The notes under the pieces were generated by a model. It searched no databases and was not told where the DNA came from. It worked only from the letters and a program-made list of their open reading frames with translations. A program made the position numbers and the translations under genes. A stretch of 42,300 bases of DNA from an uncultured Marmoricola sp. (lineage in GTDB: Bacteria > Actinomycetota > Actinomycetes > Propionibacteriales > Nocardioidaceae): positions 1-42,300 of the forward strand of contig NZ_CALTZE010000011.1 in assembly GCF_943913695.1 (NCBI RefSeq), in the 5' to 3' direction. Positions 17,601-25,696 of the stretch are shown piece by piece; position 1 is the stretch's first letter; each line of letters begins with the position of its first letter.

Positions 17601-18188
17601 TCAGCCGGTGGTCTCGACGTCGGCCCGCACGGCGGTCATCAGGGTGCGGAGCTGGTCGACCTCCCAGCCGGGGGTCGTGGTGAAGACCTGGCCGAAGCTG
17701 GTCGAGGTGGCCCAGAAGCACAGCGAGGCGCCCGTGTCCTGCGAGGCGCAGATGCCGCGAGCGCCGTCGCCGGCGTCGAACTCCTGGACCTCGAAGCCGT
17801 TGTCCTCGGCCGTCGCGGCGGCGGTGTCGAGCAGGGCCTCGCGGTCGGCCTCGCCCTCGATGTCGACACCGACCACGCTCACCGGCCCGGTCGGCCCGCG
17901 GTCCTCGTCGTCCTGGTCGTAGATGCCGAGCTGCGCCCGGGCCGAGCCGCCGTAGAGCGAGGCGAACTGCTCACCGGCCGCCTGCAGCTCGCCGGCCGAC
18001 TCCTCCTCCAGCCCCGCGTCGCGGGGCATCCCACCCGCCGTCTCGGGCATCGAGATGGTGCGGTCGGGCTCGCCGGTGAGTACGGTGAAGGCGACGAAGC
18101 CGGCGCCGAAGACGAGCGCGACGGCCAGCACCACGGCGACGACCTTCACCCAGACGGAGTGGGTGCGGGTGGACTGCTGCTCGGACAT
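17601..18188 (-). CDS. Hypothetical single-pass membrane protein
   Basis: A 195-residue protein with a short basic N-terminus, one transmembrane helix (about 13-36, VWVKVVAVVLAVALVFGAGF) and an acidic extracytoplasmic domain. The outer part contains two cysteines (GICASQDTGASLCFWAT) that could form a disulfide. I do not recognise a family. It lies immediately upstream of the GH2 gene in the same direction and begins with a near-leaderless start. Confidence 0.8.
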   Translation of the reverse strand: MSEQQSTRTHSVWVKVVAVVLAVALVFGAGFVAFTVLTGEPDRTISMPETAGGMPRDAGLEEESAGELQAAGEQFASLYGGSARAQLGIYDQDDEDRGPTGPVSVVGVDIEGEADREALLDTAAATAEDNGFEVQEFDAGDGARGICASQDTGASLCFWATSTSFGQVFTTTPGWEVDQLRTLMTAVRADVETTG

Positions 18189-18195
18189 GGCCGCC

Positions 18196-18201
18196 AGTGT
18201 G
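18196..18201 (-). promoter_or_regulatory. Near-leaderless -10 box (CACACT) of the membrane-protein/GH2 unit
   Basis: On the minus strand CACACT ends 7 bp before the ATG at 18188, predicting a start one base upstream of the codon. The first base of the box deviates from T. Confidence 0.35.
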
Positions 18202-18251
18202 CCGCAGGGCGCCGGGCGGCCCCGAATCCTGTGGCCCGGCTCACCCGCGGG

Positions 18252-18902
18252 TCATCCCCGAGGGACGGGCACCCCGGTGTTGGCGTGGCAGCGGTAGCCG
18301 AAGGGGTTCTTCAGCAGGTACTGCTGGTGGGGGTCCTCGGCGTAGTAGTAGGGCGTCTCGGCCGCCGGGCGGATCTCGGTGGTGATGGCGCCGTAGCCGC
18401 GCTTGTCGAGCTCACCCTGGTAGCGCTCGGTGACCAGCTCGGCCACCTGCTGCTGGGCGGGGGAGGAGTAGTAGATCGCCGAGCGGTACTGCGTGCCGAC
18501 GTCGTTGCCCTGCCGCATCCCCTGGGTCGGGTCGTGGACCTCGTAGAAGGTCGCGACCAGGTCGGCGTAGGAGACCTGGGCGGGGTCGTAGACCACGCGC
18601 ACGGCCTCGGTGTGACCGGTGCGGCCCGAGCAGACCTCCTCGTAGGACGGGTGCGGCGTGTGACCGCCGGCGTAGCCGACCGAGGTCGACCAGACGCCCG
18701 GCACCTGCCAGAAGACCTCCTCGGCCCCCCAGAAGCAGCCCAGCCCGAACAGCGCCACCTCGTAGCCCTCGGGGACCTCGTCGGTGACCAGGGGGGCGTC
18801 GAGCGCGCGGTGGCGCTCGGCGAGCGGGAACCAGCGCTCGGCACGGCCCGGCAGGGCCTCCTCGGCGGCGGGCAGCTGGGTCTTGGCACGGCTGAACAGC
18901 AT
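18252..18902 (-). CDS. msrA: Peptide methionine sulfoxide reductase MsrA
   Basis: Reduces the S-epimer of methionine sulfoxide in proteins. The 216-residue protein carries the catalytic motif GLGCFWGAEEVFW with the nucleophile C56, then VGYAGGHTPHPSYEEVCSG, TGHTEAVRVVYDP and the C-terminal GYRCHANTGVPV, which supplies a candidate resolving Cys. The ATG at 18902 is chosen because of the strong upstream site GAGGAAGGA; the frame is open beyond it but is a shadow. The N-terminal ~45 residues precede the core domain, as in actinobacterial homologues. It is divergent from the cystathionine gamma-synthase gene. Confidence 0.96.
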   Translation of the reverse strand: MLFSRAKTQLPAAEEALPGRAERWFPLAERHRALDAPLVTDEVPEGYEVALFGLGCFWGAEEVFWQVPGVWSTSVGYAGGHTPHPSYEEVCSGRTGHTEAVRVVYDPAQVSYADLVATFYEVHDPTQGMRQGNDVGTQYRSAIYYSSPAQQQVAELVTERYQGELDKRGYGAITTEIRPAAETPYYYAEDPHQQYLLKNPFGYRCHANTGVPVPRG

Positions 18903-19009
18903 GCGGATCCTTCCTCGTGGCTCGCTGGTCACAACCGTAGGTCGTCGCTGGGTGTTCCCGCGGACGCAGCGTGCCGGGATCGCCGGGCGGCGGCACCGCG
19001 GCCGCCGAG

Positions 19010-19015
19010 TAGCCT
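19010..19015 (+). promoter_or_regulatory. Near-leaderless -10 box of the cystathionine gamma-synthase gene (TAGCCT)
   Basis: TAGCCT ends 7 bp before the GTG at 19023, predicting a one-base leader. Confidence 0.5.
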
Positions 19016-19022
19016 CGCTGCC

Positions 19023-20207
19023 GTGACTCGTGAACACCTCAGCAAGGCGGGCTTCGAGACGCGCGCGATCCACGCGGGCTGGGAGCCCGACCCCTCGACC
19101 GGCTCCGTGATCCCCCCGATCTTCGCCACCTCGACCTACAAGCAGGACGGCGTCGGCGGGCTGCGCGGCGGCTACGAGTACAGCCGCTCGGCCAACCCCA
19201 CCCGCACCGCGCTCGAGCAGACCCTCGCCGCGCTGGAGGACGGCGAGCGGGGCTTCGCCTTCGCCTCCGGGCTGGCCGCGGAGGACACCCTGCTGCACGC
19301 GACCTGCGTGCCCGGCGACCACGTGGTGATCCCCGACGACGCCTACGGCGGCACCTTCCGGCTCGTCGACAAGGTCGCCACCCGCTGGGGGCTGGACTAC
19401 GACGTCGCGCCCGTCAGCGACCTCGAGCGGGTGCGCGCGGCGATCCGGCCGGGCGCCACCAAGCTGGTCTGGGTCGAGACGCCGACCAACCCGCTGCTCA
19501 ACATCGGCGACATCGAGGCGCTGGCGGCCGTGGCGCACGAGGCCGGCGCACTGCTGGTGGTCGACAACACCTTCGCCTCCTCCTACCTCCAGCAGCCGCT
19601 CGTGCTCGGCGCCGACGTGGTGGTGCACTCCACGACGAAGTACGCCGGCGGCCACTCCGACGTCGTCGGAGGGGCGCTGGTGGTGCGCGACCACGACCTG
19701 GCCGAGGCGCTGGCCTTCCACCACAACGCCATCGGCGCCGTGGCCGGTCCCTTCGACGCGTGGCTGACGCTGCGCGGCCTGAAGACGCTCTCGCTGCGCA
19801 TGGACCGGCACTGCGACAACGCCGAGCTGGTGGTGGGCTTCCTCGCCGACCACCCGGCCGTCACGCACGTCTTCTACCCCGGCCTCGCCGACCACCCCGG
19901 TCACGAGGTCGCGGCGCGCCAGATGCGTCGCTTCGGCGGCATGGTCTCCTTCCGCGTCGCCGGCGGCGAGGAGCAGGCGCTCGCGGTGTGCGAGAGCACC
20001 GAGGTCTTCACCCTGGGGGAGTCGCTCGGCGGGGTCGAGTCGCTGATCGAGCACCCCGGGCGGATGACGCACGCGAGCGTCGCCGGCACGGACCTCGAGG
20101 TGCCCGGTCGCCTGGTGCGCCTCTCGGTGGGGCTGGAGAGCGCCGAGGACCTGCTCGCCGACCTCGGCCAGGCCCTGGAGCGGTCCCAGGGCCGGTCGTC
20201 GGCATGA
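19023..20207 (+). CDS. metB: Cystathionine gamma-synthase/gamma-lyase (Cys/Met metabolism PLP enzyme)
   Basis: A 394-residue fold-I PLP enzyme of the Cys/Met family. Visible motifs: the active-site Tyr/Arg region YEYSRSANPTRTALE, ASGLAAEDTLLHATCVPGD, DNTFASSYLQQP, and the PLP lysine in VVHSTTKYAGGHSDVVGGA (about 205), plus ESLGGVESLIEHPGRMTHAS near the C-terminus. The family includes synthase and lyase activities that cannot be separated by sequence here; MetB is the usual name for this actinobacterial form. With cbs at 12.4 kb it supplies the transsulfuration route. It overlaps the DUF202 gene by 4 bp. Confidence 0.93.
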   Translation: MTREHLSKAGFETRAIHAGWEPDPSTGSVIPPIFATSTYKQDGVGGLRGGYEYSRSANPTRTALEQTLAALEDGERGFAFASGLAAEDTLLHATCVPGDHVVIPDDAYGGTFRLVDKVATRWGLDYDVAPVSDLERVRAAIRPGATKLVWVETPTNPLLNIGDIEALAAVAHEAGALLVVDNTFASSYLQQPLVLGADVVVHSTTKYAGGHSDVVGGALVVRDHDLAEALAFHHNAIGAVAGPFDAWLTLRGLKTLSLRMDRHCDNAELVVGFLADHPAVTHVFYPGLADHPGHEVAARQMRRFGGMVSFRVAGGEEQALAVCESTEVFTLGESLGGVESLIEHPGRMTHASVAGTDLEVPGRLVRLSVGLESAEDLLADLGQALERSQGRSSA

Positions 20208-20524
20208 GCGTGCCCGACCCCGACGTCCGCTTCTCGCTGGCCAACGAGCGCACCCTGCTGGCCTACCAGCGCACGGCGGTCGGTCTGCTCGCCGCCGCCG
20301 TGGCGGTGGCGCACTTCGTCGAGGGTGGGTACGCCGTCGCGCTCGCCGCCGCCTTCTCGCTCACCGCTGGGGTGGCGCTGGTGGGCGGCTACGTGCACTA
20401 CCGCGACACCGACCGGGCCATCCGCTCCGGTGCCCCCGCACCCCGCAGCGTCACCGCCCACCTGGTCAGCGCGTGCCTGGTCGTGTGTGCGCTCGTCGTG
20501 GCGGTCTACGTCGTGACCGCCTGA
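20204..20524 (+). CDS. DUF202 (YidH-like) membrane protein
   Basis: A 106-residue protein with the DUF202 signature near the N-terminus (RFSLANERTLLAYQRTAVG) followed by three hydrophobic helices. Function is unknown; family members occur beside transporters and dehydrogenases. ATG at 20204 overlaps the metB stop (ATGA). Confidence 0.88.
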   Translation: MSVPDPDVRFSLANERTLLAYQRTAVGLLAAAVAVAHFVEGGYAVALAAAFSLTAGVALVGGYVHYRDTDRAIRSGAPAPRSVTAHLVSACLVVCALVVAVYVVTA

Positions 20525-20553
20525 GGCCGCCCCGTCGTGGGCTCTGCGGCGAC

Positions 20554-20567
20554 CCGGCATGTGCCGG
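20554..20567. terminator. Small hairpin between convergent genes
   Basis: CCGGC-ATGT-GCCGG forms a 5-bp stem in the 100-bp gap between the DUF202 stop and the glutaminase stop. A second palindrome, TCACCC-CA-GGGTGA, overlaps the glutaminase stop at 20625. Neither has a T-run. Confidence 0.35.
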
Positions 20568-20624
20568 CGCGCGGAGTCCCTCCGGTCACGCGAGACCAGC
20601 CCAGGCTCGGCTTCACAGGCTACG

Positions 20625-22442
20625 TCACCCCAGGGTGATCGAGGCGCGCAGCGCGCGGTCGGCCACCCGGTAGCCGTCGTGCGTCATCGCGCGCCACACC
20701 TCCACGGCCACCTCGGGCCGCTCGGTGCTGAGCCGCTCCAACGCGTCGGCGCCGAGCCGCAGCACCTCCAGGTCGGCCGAGGCGCGGATGCAGGTCTCCT
20801 GCACGCCGTCGGTGCCGAGGGCCAGCTCGCCGAAGGAGGTGCCGGGGTTCATCGTGACCAGCGTGCGGGGCTCGCCCTCGGGGCCGTCGGGTCCGTCGAC
20901 GGTGGCGACCGCCTCGCCGCGCACGATCACGTGCACGCCGGCAAACCGGGTGCCGGGCTCGAGCACCACCTCGCCCTCGGCGTAGTCGACCCGCTCCATC
21001 AGGGCGTCGACCGCCTCCCGCGCGGTGGGGGAGAGCTCGCGCAGCAGCGGGTGCTCCTCGACCACCCGGGGGCCGTCGTCGGGGGCGGCCGGGTCGACGT
21101 CGCCGTGGCGCCGGATCAGCTCGTCCTCGGCCCACAGCACCGCGGCGGCGAGGTCGGGGAAGGTCGGGCTGGCGTGCTCGGTGCCCGCGTCGGGGTCCTT
21201 CAGCACGGTGTCGGGGTCGACGGTCGCCGCCTCGGAGCCCGCCTCGCGCAGCATGGCGCGCAGCCCCAGCAGCGTCACCTTGGCGACCTCGGCGACGTCG
21301 TCGAGGCGGCGGATGTCGAGCACCGCGAGCTCCGGCTCGTCGTCGACGATGCGGCGTACGACGTTTTCGGCCTCGGCGAAGAGCAGGTCGCCGTGCAGCT
21401 CGTAGACCCGGGCGCGCTCGGCGTGCTGCTCCAGCACCTCCTGGTCGTGCTCGGTGCGGCGCCGGCGCGAGGAGAGCCGCGAGAGCGGGTACGCCGCCCG
21501 CACCGCGGTGCGCGAGCTGCGCCCGACGTGCATCAGGTGCATCTCCATGTCGCGCGACATCCGCTCGCACAGCGTCACGCCGCGGGCGCTGTTGCCGTGC
21601 GCGTCCAGCCGGGGGGAGAAGACCGCCAGCCCGACCTGGCCCGGCAGCACCGCGATGATGCCGCCGCTGACGCCGCTCTTGGCCGGCATCCCGACCGCGG
21701 AGATCCAGTCGCCGGCGGCGTCGTACATGCCGCAGGTCGCCATCACGCTCAGGACGCGCTCGGTGAGGAAGCTCGACAGCACCCGCTCGCCGCTGCGGGG
21801 GTTGACGCCGCCGTTGGCCAGCGTGGCCGCCATCCGGGCGAGGTCGACGGTGGAGACCTCGATCGAGCACTGCCGGGTGTACTGGTCGAGGGTGTCCTCG
21901 GGGTCGCCGTGGAGGATCTCGAACTCGCGCAGCATGTGGGCGATCGCGCGGTTGCGGTGGGCCGTGGAGATCTCCGAGTCGTAGACGTCCTCGTCGACCT
22001 CGAGCTCGCGGTCCGCGAAGCGGGAGTACCACTGCCGCACCCGCTCGAAGCGCTCGGCCGCCGTCTCGCCCGCGACCAGCGAGGCGGCCGTGATCGCGCC
22101 CGCGTTGATCATCGGGTTGCGCGGACGGCCGCTGTCGCCGGCGAGGCTGATCTCGTTGAAGGCCTCGCCGGAGGGCTCGACGTCGACCTTCTCCGCCACC
22201 GCCTCCGGCCCCTGGTCGTCGAGCGCGAGGGCGTAGGTGAAGGGCTTGGAGATCGACTGGATGCTGTAGCGCACGTCGGTGTCGCCGACCTCGTAGACGT
22301 GGCCGTCGACCGTGGCGAGCGCCAGCGCGAACCGGTCGGGGTCGGCCTGTGCCAGCTCCGGGATGTAGGCCGCCACCTCTCCGTCGGTGCCGCCGCACTG
22401 GGCGGCGATGTCCTCGAGGTACTGCTGCACCGGGTTCCTCAC
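20625..22442 (-). CDS. glsA: Glutaminase fused to STAS and cyclic-nucleotide-binding domains
   Basis: Hydrolyses glutamine to glutamate and ammonia. Residues 1 to about 310 are a serine-dependent (beta-lactamase-fold) glutaminase: SxxK at 63-66 (SIQSISKPF), GRPRNPMINAGAI, QYTRQCS, GMPAKSGVSGGI and HGNSARG. Residues about 330-440 look like a STAS domain (VYELHGDLLFAEAEN, ELAVLDIRRLDDVA). Residues about 475-595 are a cNMP-binding domain with the phosphate-binding cassette MNPGTSFGELALG and the Arg in CIRASADLEVL. Length 605 is about twice that of a simple glutaminase. The GTG at 22442 is set by a leaderless -10. Allosteric control by a nucleotide or by a partner is an inference. Confidence 0.93.
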   Translation of the reverse strand: MRNPVQQYLEDIAAQCGGTDGEVAAYIPELAQADPDRFALALATVDGHVYEVGDTDVRYSIQSISKPFTYALALDDQGPEAVAEKVDVEPSGEAFNEISLAGDSGRPRNPMINAGAITAASLVAGETAAERFERVRQWYSRFADRELEVDEDVYDSEISTAHRNRAIAHMLREFEILHGDPEDTLDQYTRQCSIEVSTVDLARMAATLANGGVNPRSGERVLSSFLTERVLSVMATCGMYDAAGDWISAVGMPAKSGVSGGIIAVLPGQVGLAVFSPRLDAHGNSARGVTLCERMSRDMEMHLMHVGRSSRTAVRAAYPLSRLSSRRRRTEHDQEVLEQHAERARVYELHGDLLFAEAENVVRRIVDDEPELAVLDIRRLDDVAEVAKVTLLGLRAMLREAGSEAATVDPDTVLKDPDAGTEHASPTFPDLAAAVLWAEDELIRRHGDVDPAAPDDGPRVVEEHPLLRELSPTAREAVDALMERVDYAEGEVVLEPGTRFAGVHVIVRGEAVATVDGPDGPEGEPRTLVTMNPGTSFGELALGTDGVQETCIRASADLEVLRLGADALERLSTERPEVAVEVWRAMTHDGYRVADRALRASITLG

Positions 22443-22448
22443 GGGGCC

Positions 22449-22458
22449 AGCCTAGGGT
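22449..22458. promoter_or_regulatory. Overlapping divergent -10 boxes (AGCCTAGGGT) for glsA and the AI-2E transporter
   Basis: On the plus strand TAGGGT (22453-22458) is 6 bp before the GTG at 22465. On the minus strand TAGGCT (22454-22449) is 6 bp before the GTG at 22442. The two boxes share the TA step at 22453-22454, and both predict transcription starting exactly on the start codon. The whole intergenic gap is 22 bp. Confidence 0.65.
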
Positions 22459-22464
22459 GGGTCC

Positions 22465-23832
22465 GTGCCGTCCTCCCCCCGCCTGCTGGAGCGGCTGCGC
22501 CAGCGCGCGAGCCTGACCCGGAGCAGCCGCGCGCAGGACGCCGTCCGGGCCGCGGAGCGCCACGAGCTGGAGACGCTGGAGCTGCGGGCCCGGATCGCCC
22601 AGCAGTGGGCCCAGACCCGGGCGGCCCGCCGCGCGGCGGAGAAGCCGCTGGAGCTCGACTCCGGACCGAGCAACCTGCGTCCCGCCCAGGTGCCGTACGG
22701 CGTCGACCTCGCCGCCGCCTGGGGCTGGCGCTTCCTGGTGATCGCCGCCGCGACGGCGCTGGTGCTGTGGCTGCTGAAGTTCTTCATGGTCGTGGTGCTG
22801 CCGCTGGTCATCGCGCTGCTGCTGGCGGCGCTGGTGACCCCGCTGGTGAGCCGGCTGCGGCGCTGGGGACTGCCCCGGCAGCTGGCCTCGCTGCTGGTCG
22901 CGGGCTCGCTGCTGGGAGCGGTCGTCGTGCTGGTCACCTTCGTCGGCAGCTCGATCATCGAGGGCGCCACGGGCCTGAACACCCAGGTCGCGAGCGGCCT
23001 CGGGCAGATCCGCACCTGGCTGCGCGAGGGACCGCTGCAGGTCACCGACTCCCAGCTCAGCGCGCTGCTCAGCGACGCCCAACGCCAGCTCACCGCCTTC
23101 GGCAACGACGCGGTGGGCCGCCTGAGCGATCTCGGCGAGACCGTGAGCCACGTCGTGGCGGGCGTGTTCATCGTGCTCTTCGCGACCTACTTCTTCCTCG
23201 CCGACGGTGCGCGGATCTGGGCCTGGCTGGTGCGGCTCTTCCCGCGCGCCGCCCGGGTCCAGGCCGACAGCTCCGGACGCGTCGCCTGGGCCTCGCTCAC
23301 CCAGTTCGTGCGCGCCACCGTCGTGGTCGCCGCGGTCGACGCGATCGGCATCGCCACCGGCGCGGCGCTGCTCGGCGTCCCCTTCGTCGGCGCCATCGCC
23401 GTGCTCGTCTTCCTCGGCGGCTTCATCCCGCTCGTCGGTGCCACGGTCAGCGGCTCGGTGGCCGTGCTGGTGGCGCTGGTCGCCCAGGGGCCGGTGACCG
23501 CGCTGATCATGCTGGCTGTCGTCGTGGGCGTGCAGCAGCTGGAGGCGCACGTGCTGCAGCCCTTCCTGATGGGCAGGTTCGTGGCCATCCACCCGCTCGG
23601 CATCATCGTCGCGATCGCGATGGGCATCCTCGTGGCAGGCATCGCCGGCGCGCTGATCGCCGTACCTCTCGCGGCGTCGCTCAACGCCGTCGTGCAGCAC
23701 CTGGCGGCCGCGACGGCGATCGGGGAGGATCCGGTGGCGGCCGCGCGAGCCGACCCCGAGGAGCCCGAGCCCGAGCCAAACCTCGGGCGCGAGGTCGGGT
23801 CCGCCGCCGAGCCGAGGGAGGAGCCCACATGA
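22465..23832 (+). CDS. AI-2E (YdiK/TqsA-like) family transporter
   Basis: A 455-residue integral membrane protein. A charged cytoplasmic N-terminus (1-85, with helical Arg/Ala/Glu-rich segment) precedes paired hydrophobic helices (about 90-160), a soluble loop (about 165-215), and four or more helices up to about 420. LFATYFFLADGARIW, FLGGFIPLVGATVSGSVAVL and QQLEAHVLQPFLMGRFVAIHPL are family hallmarks. Members export autoinducer-2 or other small molecules, or act as Na+/H+ antiporters. An acidic tail rich in Glu-Pro ends the protein. The stop overlaps the threonine dehydratase start (ATGA). Confidence 0.9.
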   Translation: MPSSPRLLERLRQRASLTRSSRAQDAVRAAERHELETLELRARIAQQWAQTRAARRAAEKPLELDSGPSNLRPAQVPYGVDLAAAWGWRFLVIAAATALVLWLLKFFMVVVLPLVIALLLAALVTPLVSRLRRWGLPRQLASLLVAGSLLGAVVVLVTFVGSSIIEGATGLNTQVASGLGQIRTWLREGPLQVTDSQLSALLSDAQRQLTAFGNDAVGRLSDLGETVSHVVAGVFIVLFATYFFLADGARIWAWLVRLFPRAARVQADSSGRVAWASLTQFVRATVVVAAVDAIGIATGAALLGVPFVGAIAVLVFLGGFIPLVGATVSGSVAVLVALVAQGPVTALIMLAVVVGVQQLEAHVLQPFLMGRFVAIHPLGIIVAIAMGILVAGIAGALIAVPLAASLNAVVQHLAAATAIGEDPVAAARADPEEPEPEPNLGREVGSAAEPREEPT

Positions 23833-25031
23833 GCGTGAGCGTCGAGGACATCGAGGGCTGCCGCGACGTGGTGGCCCAGCTCGCCCTGCGCACCCCCATG
23901 GAGGGCTCGCGGTGGCTGACCTCGGTCGTCGGGGGCGAGGTGCGGCTGAAGTGCGAGAACCTCCAGCGCACCGGCTCCTTCAAGATCCGTGGCGCCTACT
24001 TGCGACTCTCACGGCTCTCCGCCGAGGAGCGCGCCCGCGGTGTGGTCGCCGCCTCCGCGGGCAACCACGCGCAGGGCGTCGCCCTGGCCGCCAAGGAGCT
24101 CGGCATGCAGGCCACGGTCTTCATGCCCGAGGGCGCGCCGATCCCCAAGGCCAACGCGACCCGCGGCTACGGCGCCGACGTGCGCTTCCACGGCCAATAC
24201 CTGACCCACGCGCTCGAGGCGGCCCAGGCGTTCGCCGAGGAGACCGGGGCGGTCTTCATCCACCCCTTCGACCACCCCGACGTCGTCACCGGACAGGGCA
24301 CCTGCGGGCTGGAGATCCTCGAGCAGGCGCCGCAGGTGCGCACCGTGCTGGTGCCCACCGGGGGCGGCGGGCTGCTCGCCGGCATCGCGCTGGCGATCAA
24401 GGCACTGCGTCCCGACGTGCACCTGGTCGGCGTGCAGGCCGAGGAGGCGGCCGCCTACCCCGAGTCGCTGCGCACCGGCGAACCGGTGCTGCTGGAGCAG
24501 ATGACGACGATGGCCGACGGGATCGCCGTCGCCAAGCCGGGCGTGATCCCCTTCGCGGCGGTGCAGCAGCACGTCGACGAGGTGCTCACCGTCTCCGAGG
24601 ACTCGCTCTCGCGCGCGCTGGTGCTGCTGCTGGAGCGGGCCAAGATGGTGGTCGAGCCCTCCGGCGCCGCGGCGGTCGCCGCGATCCTCGACGAGCCCGG
24701 TCGCTTCGAGACCCCCACCGTGGCGGTGCTCTCCGGCGGCAACGTCGACCCGCTGCTGCTCGGCAACCTGATCCGCCACGGCATGGCCGCCGGCGGGCGC
24801 TACCTCAACATCGGCTGCGTCATCCCCGACCGCCCGGGCGGCCTGGCGACGCTGCTCTCCGAGCTCGCCGGCCAGGGGGCCAACGTGCTCGAGGTCGCCC
24901 ACGAGCGCACCTCGACCCGGCTCAGCCTCGGCGAGGTGCAGGTGCAGCTGCAGCTGGAGACCCGCGGCCCTGACCACGCCCAGGCCGTGCTCGCCCGCCT
25001 GCGCGAGCTCGGCTTCCGGGTCCTCGACTGA
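23829..25031 (+). CDS. ilvA: Threonine ammonia-lyase (threonine dehydratase) with ACT domain
   Basis: Deaminates threonine to 2-oxobutyrate, feeding isoleucine synthesis or catabolism. The 400-residue protein has the PLP lysine in RTGSFKIRGAYLRL, ASAGNHAQGVALAA, the Gly-rich phosphate loop VPTGGGGLLAG, and a C-terminal ACT-like regulatory domain from about 325 (IPDRPGGLATLLSELAGQGAN). The single short C-terminal domain is like the catabolic/clade-2 type, so the anabolic name is by convention. The gene overlaps the AI-2E transporter by 4 bp and is in the same leaderless transcript. A run of TCTGGGTCTC-like direct repeats follows the stop. Confidence 0.93.
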   Translation: MSVSVEDIEGCRDVVAQLALRTPMEGSRWLTSVVGGEVRLKCENLQRTGSFKIRGAYLRLSRLSAEERARGVVAASAGNHAQGVALAAKELGMQATVFMPEGAPIPKANATRGYGADVRFHGQYLTHALEAAQAFAEETGAVFIHPFDHPDVVTGQGTCGLEILEQAPQVRTVLVPTGGGGLLAGIALAIKALRPDVHLVGVQAEEAAAYPESLRTGEPVLLEQMTTMADGIAVAKPGVIPFAAVQQHVDEVLTVSEDSLSRALVLLLERAKMVVEPSGAAAVAAILDEPGRFETPTVAVLSGGNVDPLLLGNLIRHGMAAGGRYLNIGCVIPDRPGGLATLLSELAGQGANVLEVAHERTSTRLSLGEVQVQLQLETRGPDHAQAVLARLRELGFRVLD

Positions 25032-25032
25032 G

Positions 25033-25076
25033 GCTCGTCTGAGTCTCGCCTGGGTCTCGTCTGGGTCTCTTCTGGG
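25033..25076 (+). repeat. Short tandem repeats after the threonine dehydratase gene
   Basis: Four to five imperfect copies of a 10-bp unit (GTCTCGTCTGG-like) occupy the segment immediately after the stop codon, followed by a T5 run at 25080-25084. The region is pyrimidine-rich on the plus strand; a role in Rho-type termination is possible but unproven. Confidence 0.6.
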
Positions 25077-25113
25077 TCCTTTTTCTGGGCGACCCGGCCC
25101 GGCGTACGACGCA

Positions 25114-25160
25114 CAGCGCCGCGGATCCGACGTGGGTGGTGCGTCGGATCCGCGGCGCTG
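25114..25160. terminator. 18-bp perfect hairpin between convergent ilvA and greA
   Basis: CAGCGCCGCGGATCCGAC (25114-25131) pairs exactly with 25143-25160 around an 11-nt loop. There is no U-tract on either strand after the stem, as is common for actinobacterial terminators. It lies between two stop codons and can serve both directions. Confidence 0.75.
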
Positions 25161-25179
25161 AGGCTGGCAGAGGGGCGAC

Positions 25180-25671
25180 TCAGCCGGAGTAGGGGACGGC
25201 GTCGACGATCTCGACGCCGAAGCTCTTGCCGTTGGGCGCGACGTAGTCGACGGTGTCGCCCTTGCGGGCGCCGTTGATGGCCTGGCCCAGGGGCGACTGC
25301 GGGGAGAAGACCTCGACACCGCTGTCGCCGGCCATCTCGCGGGCGCCGAGCAGGAACTTCTGCTCCGAGCCACCCAGCAGCACTGTGACGAACATGCCGG
25401 GCTCGACGACCCCGTCGTCGGGCGGGGTCTCGCCGACCTCGGCGCGCTCGAGCATGTCGGAGAGCTGTGCGATCCGGCCGTCGACCTTGCTCAGCTCGTC
25501 GCGCGCGGCGTGGTAGCCGGCGTTCTCCTTCAGGTCACCCTCGTCGCGGGCGTCGCTGACCCGCTTGACGATCTCGGCGCGGGTCTCGGTCTTGAGCCGG
25601 TCGAGCTCGGTGCGGAGCTCGTCGTACTTGGTCTGCGTCAGCCAGACGGTGCCGGTGGTCGTCTCGGTCAT
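25180..25671 (-). CDS. greA: Transcription elongation factor GreA
   Basis: Rescues backtracked RNA polymerase by stimulating transcript cleavage. The 163-residue protein has the N-terminal coiled coil (about 10-80) with the acidic tip DARDEGDLKENAGYHAARDE and the FKBP-like C-terminal domain with VEVFSPQSPLGQAINGARKGD. Start ATG at 25671 has a strong site (AAGGAG) 8 bp upstream; a longer frame upstream is not GreA-like. The 5' leader contains a terminator-like hairpin and U-tract (25697-25723), discussed separately. Confidence 0.96.
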   Translation of the reverse strand: MTETTTGTVWLTQTKYDELRTELDRLKTETRAEIVKRVSDARDEGDLKENAGYHAARDELSKVDGRIAQLSDMLERAEVGETPPDDGVVEPGMFVTVLLGGSEQKFLLGAREMAGDSGVEVFSPQSPLGQAINGARKGDTVDYVAPNGKSFGVEIVDAVPYSG

Positions 25672-25696
25672 CGAGGGACTCCTTGGGTGGGACGTG

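Noticed and set aside
17262..20207. A 981-residue open frame ending in cystathionine gamma-synthase
   Set aside because: The first ~590 residues are antisense to GH2, the membrane protein and msrA; the true start is the GTG at 19023 with its own -10 box.
20559..25031. A 1490-residue open frame on the plus strand covering 20.6-25.0 kb
   Set aside because: Only its last 400 residues are a real protein (threonine dehydratase from 23829). The rest is the antisense shadow of glsA and an out-of-frame shadow of the transporter, with Arg/Ala/Gly/His-rich low-complexity translation typical of high-GC DNA.
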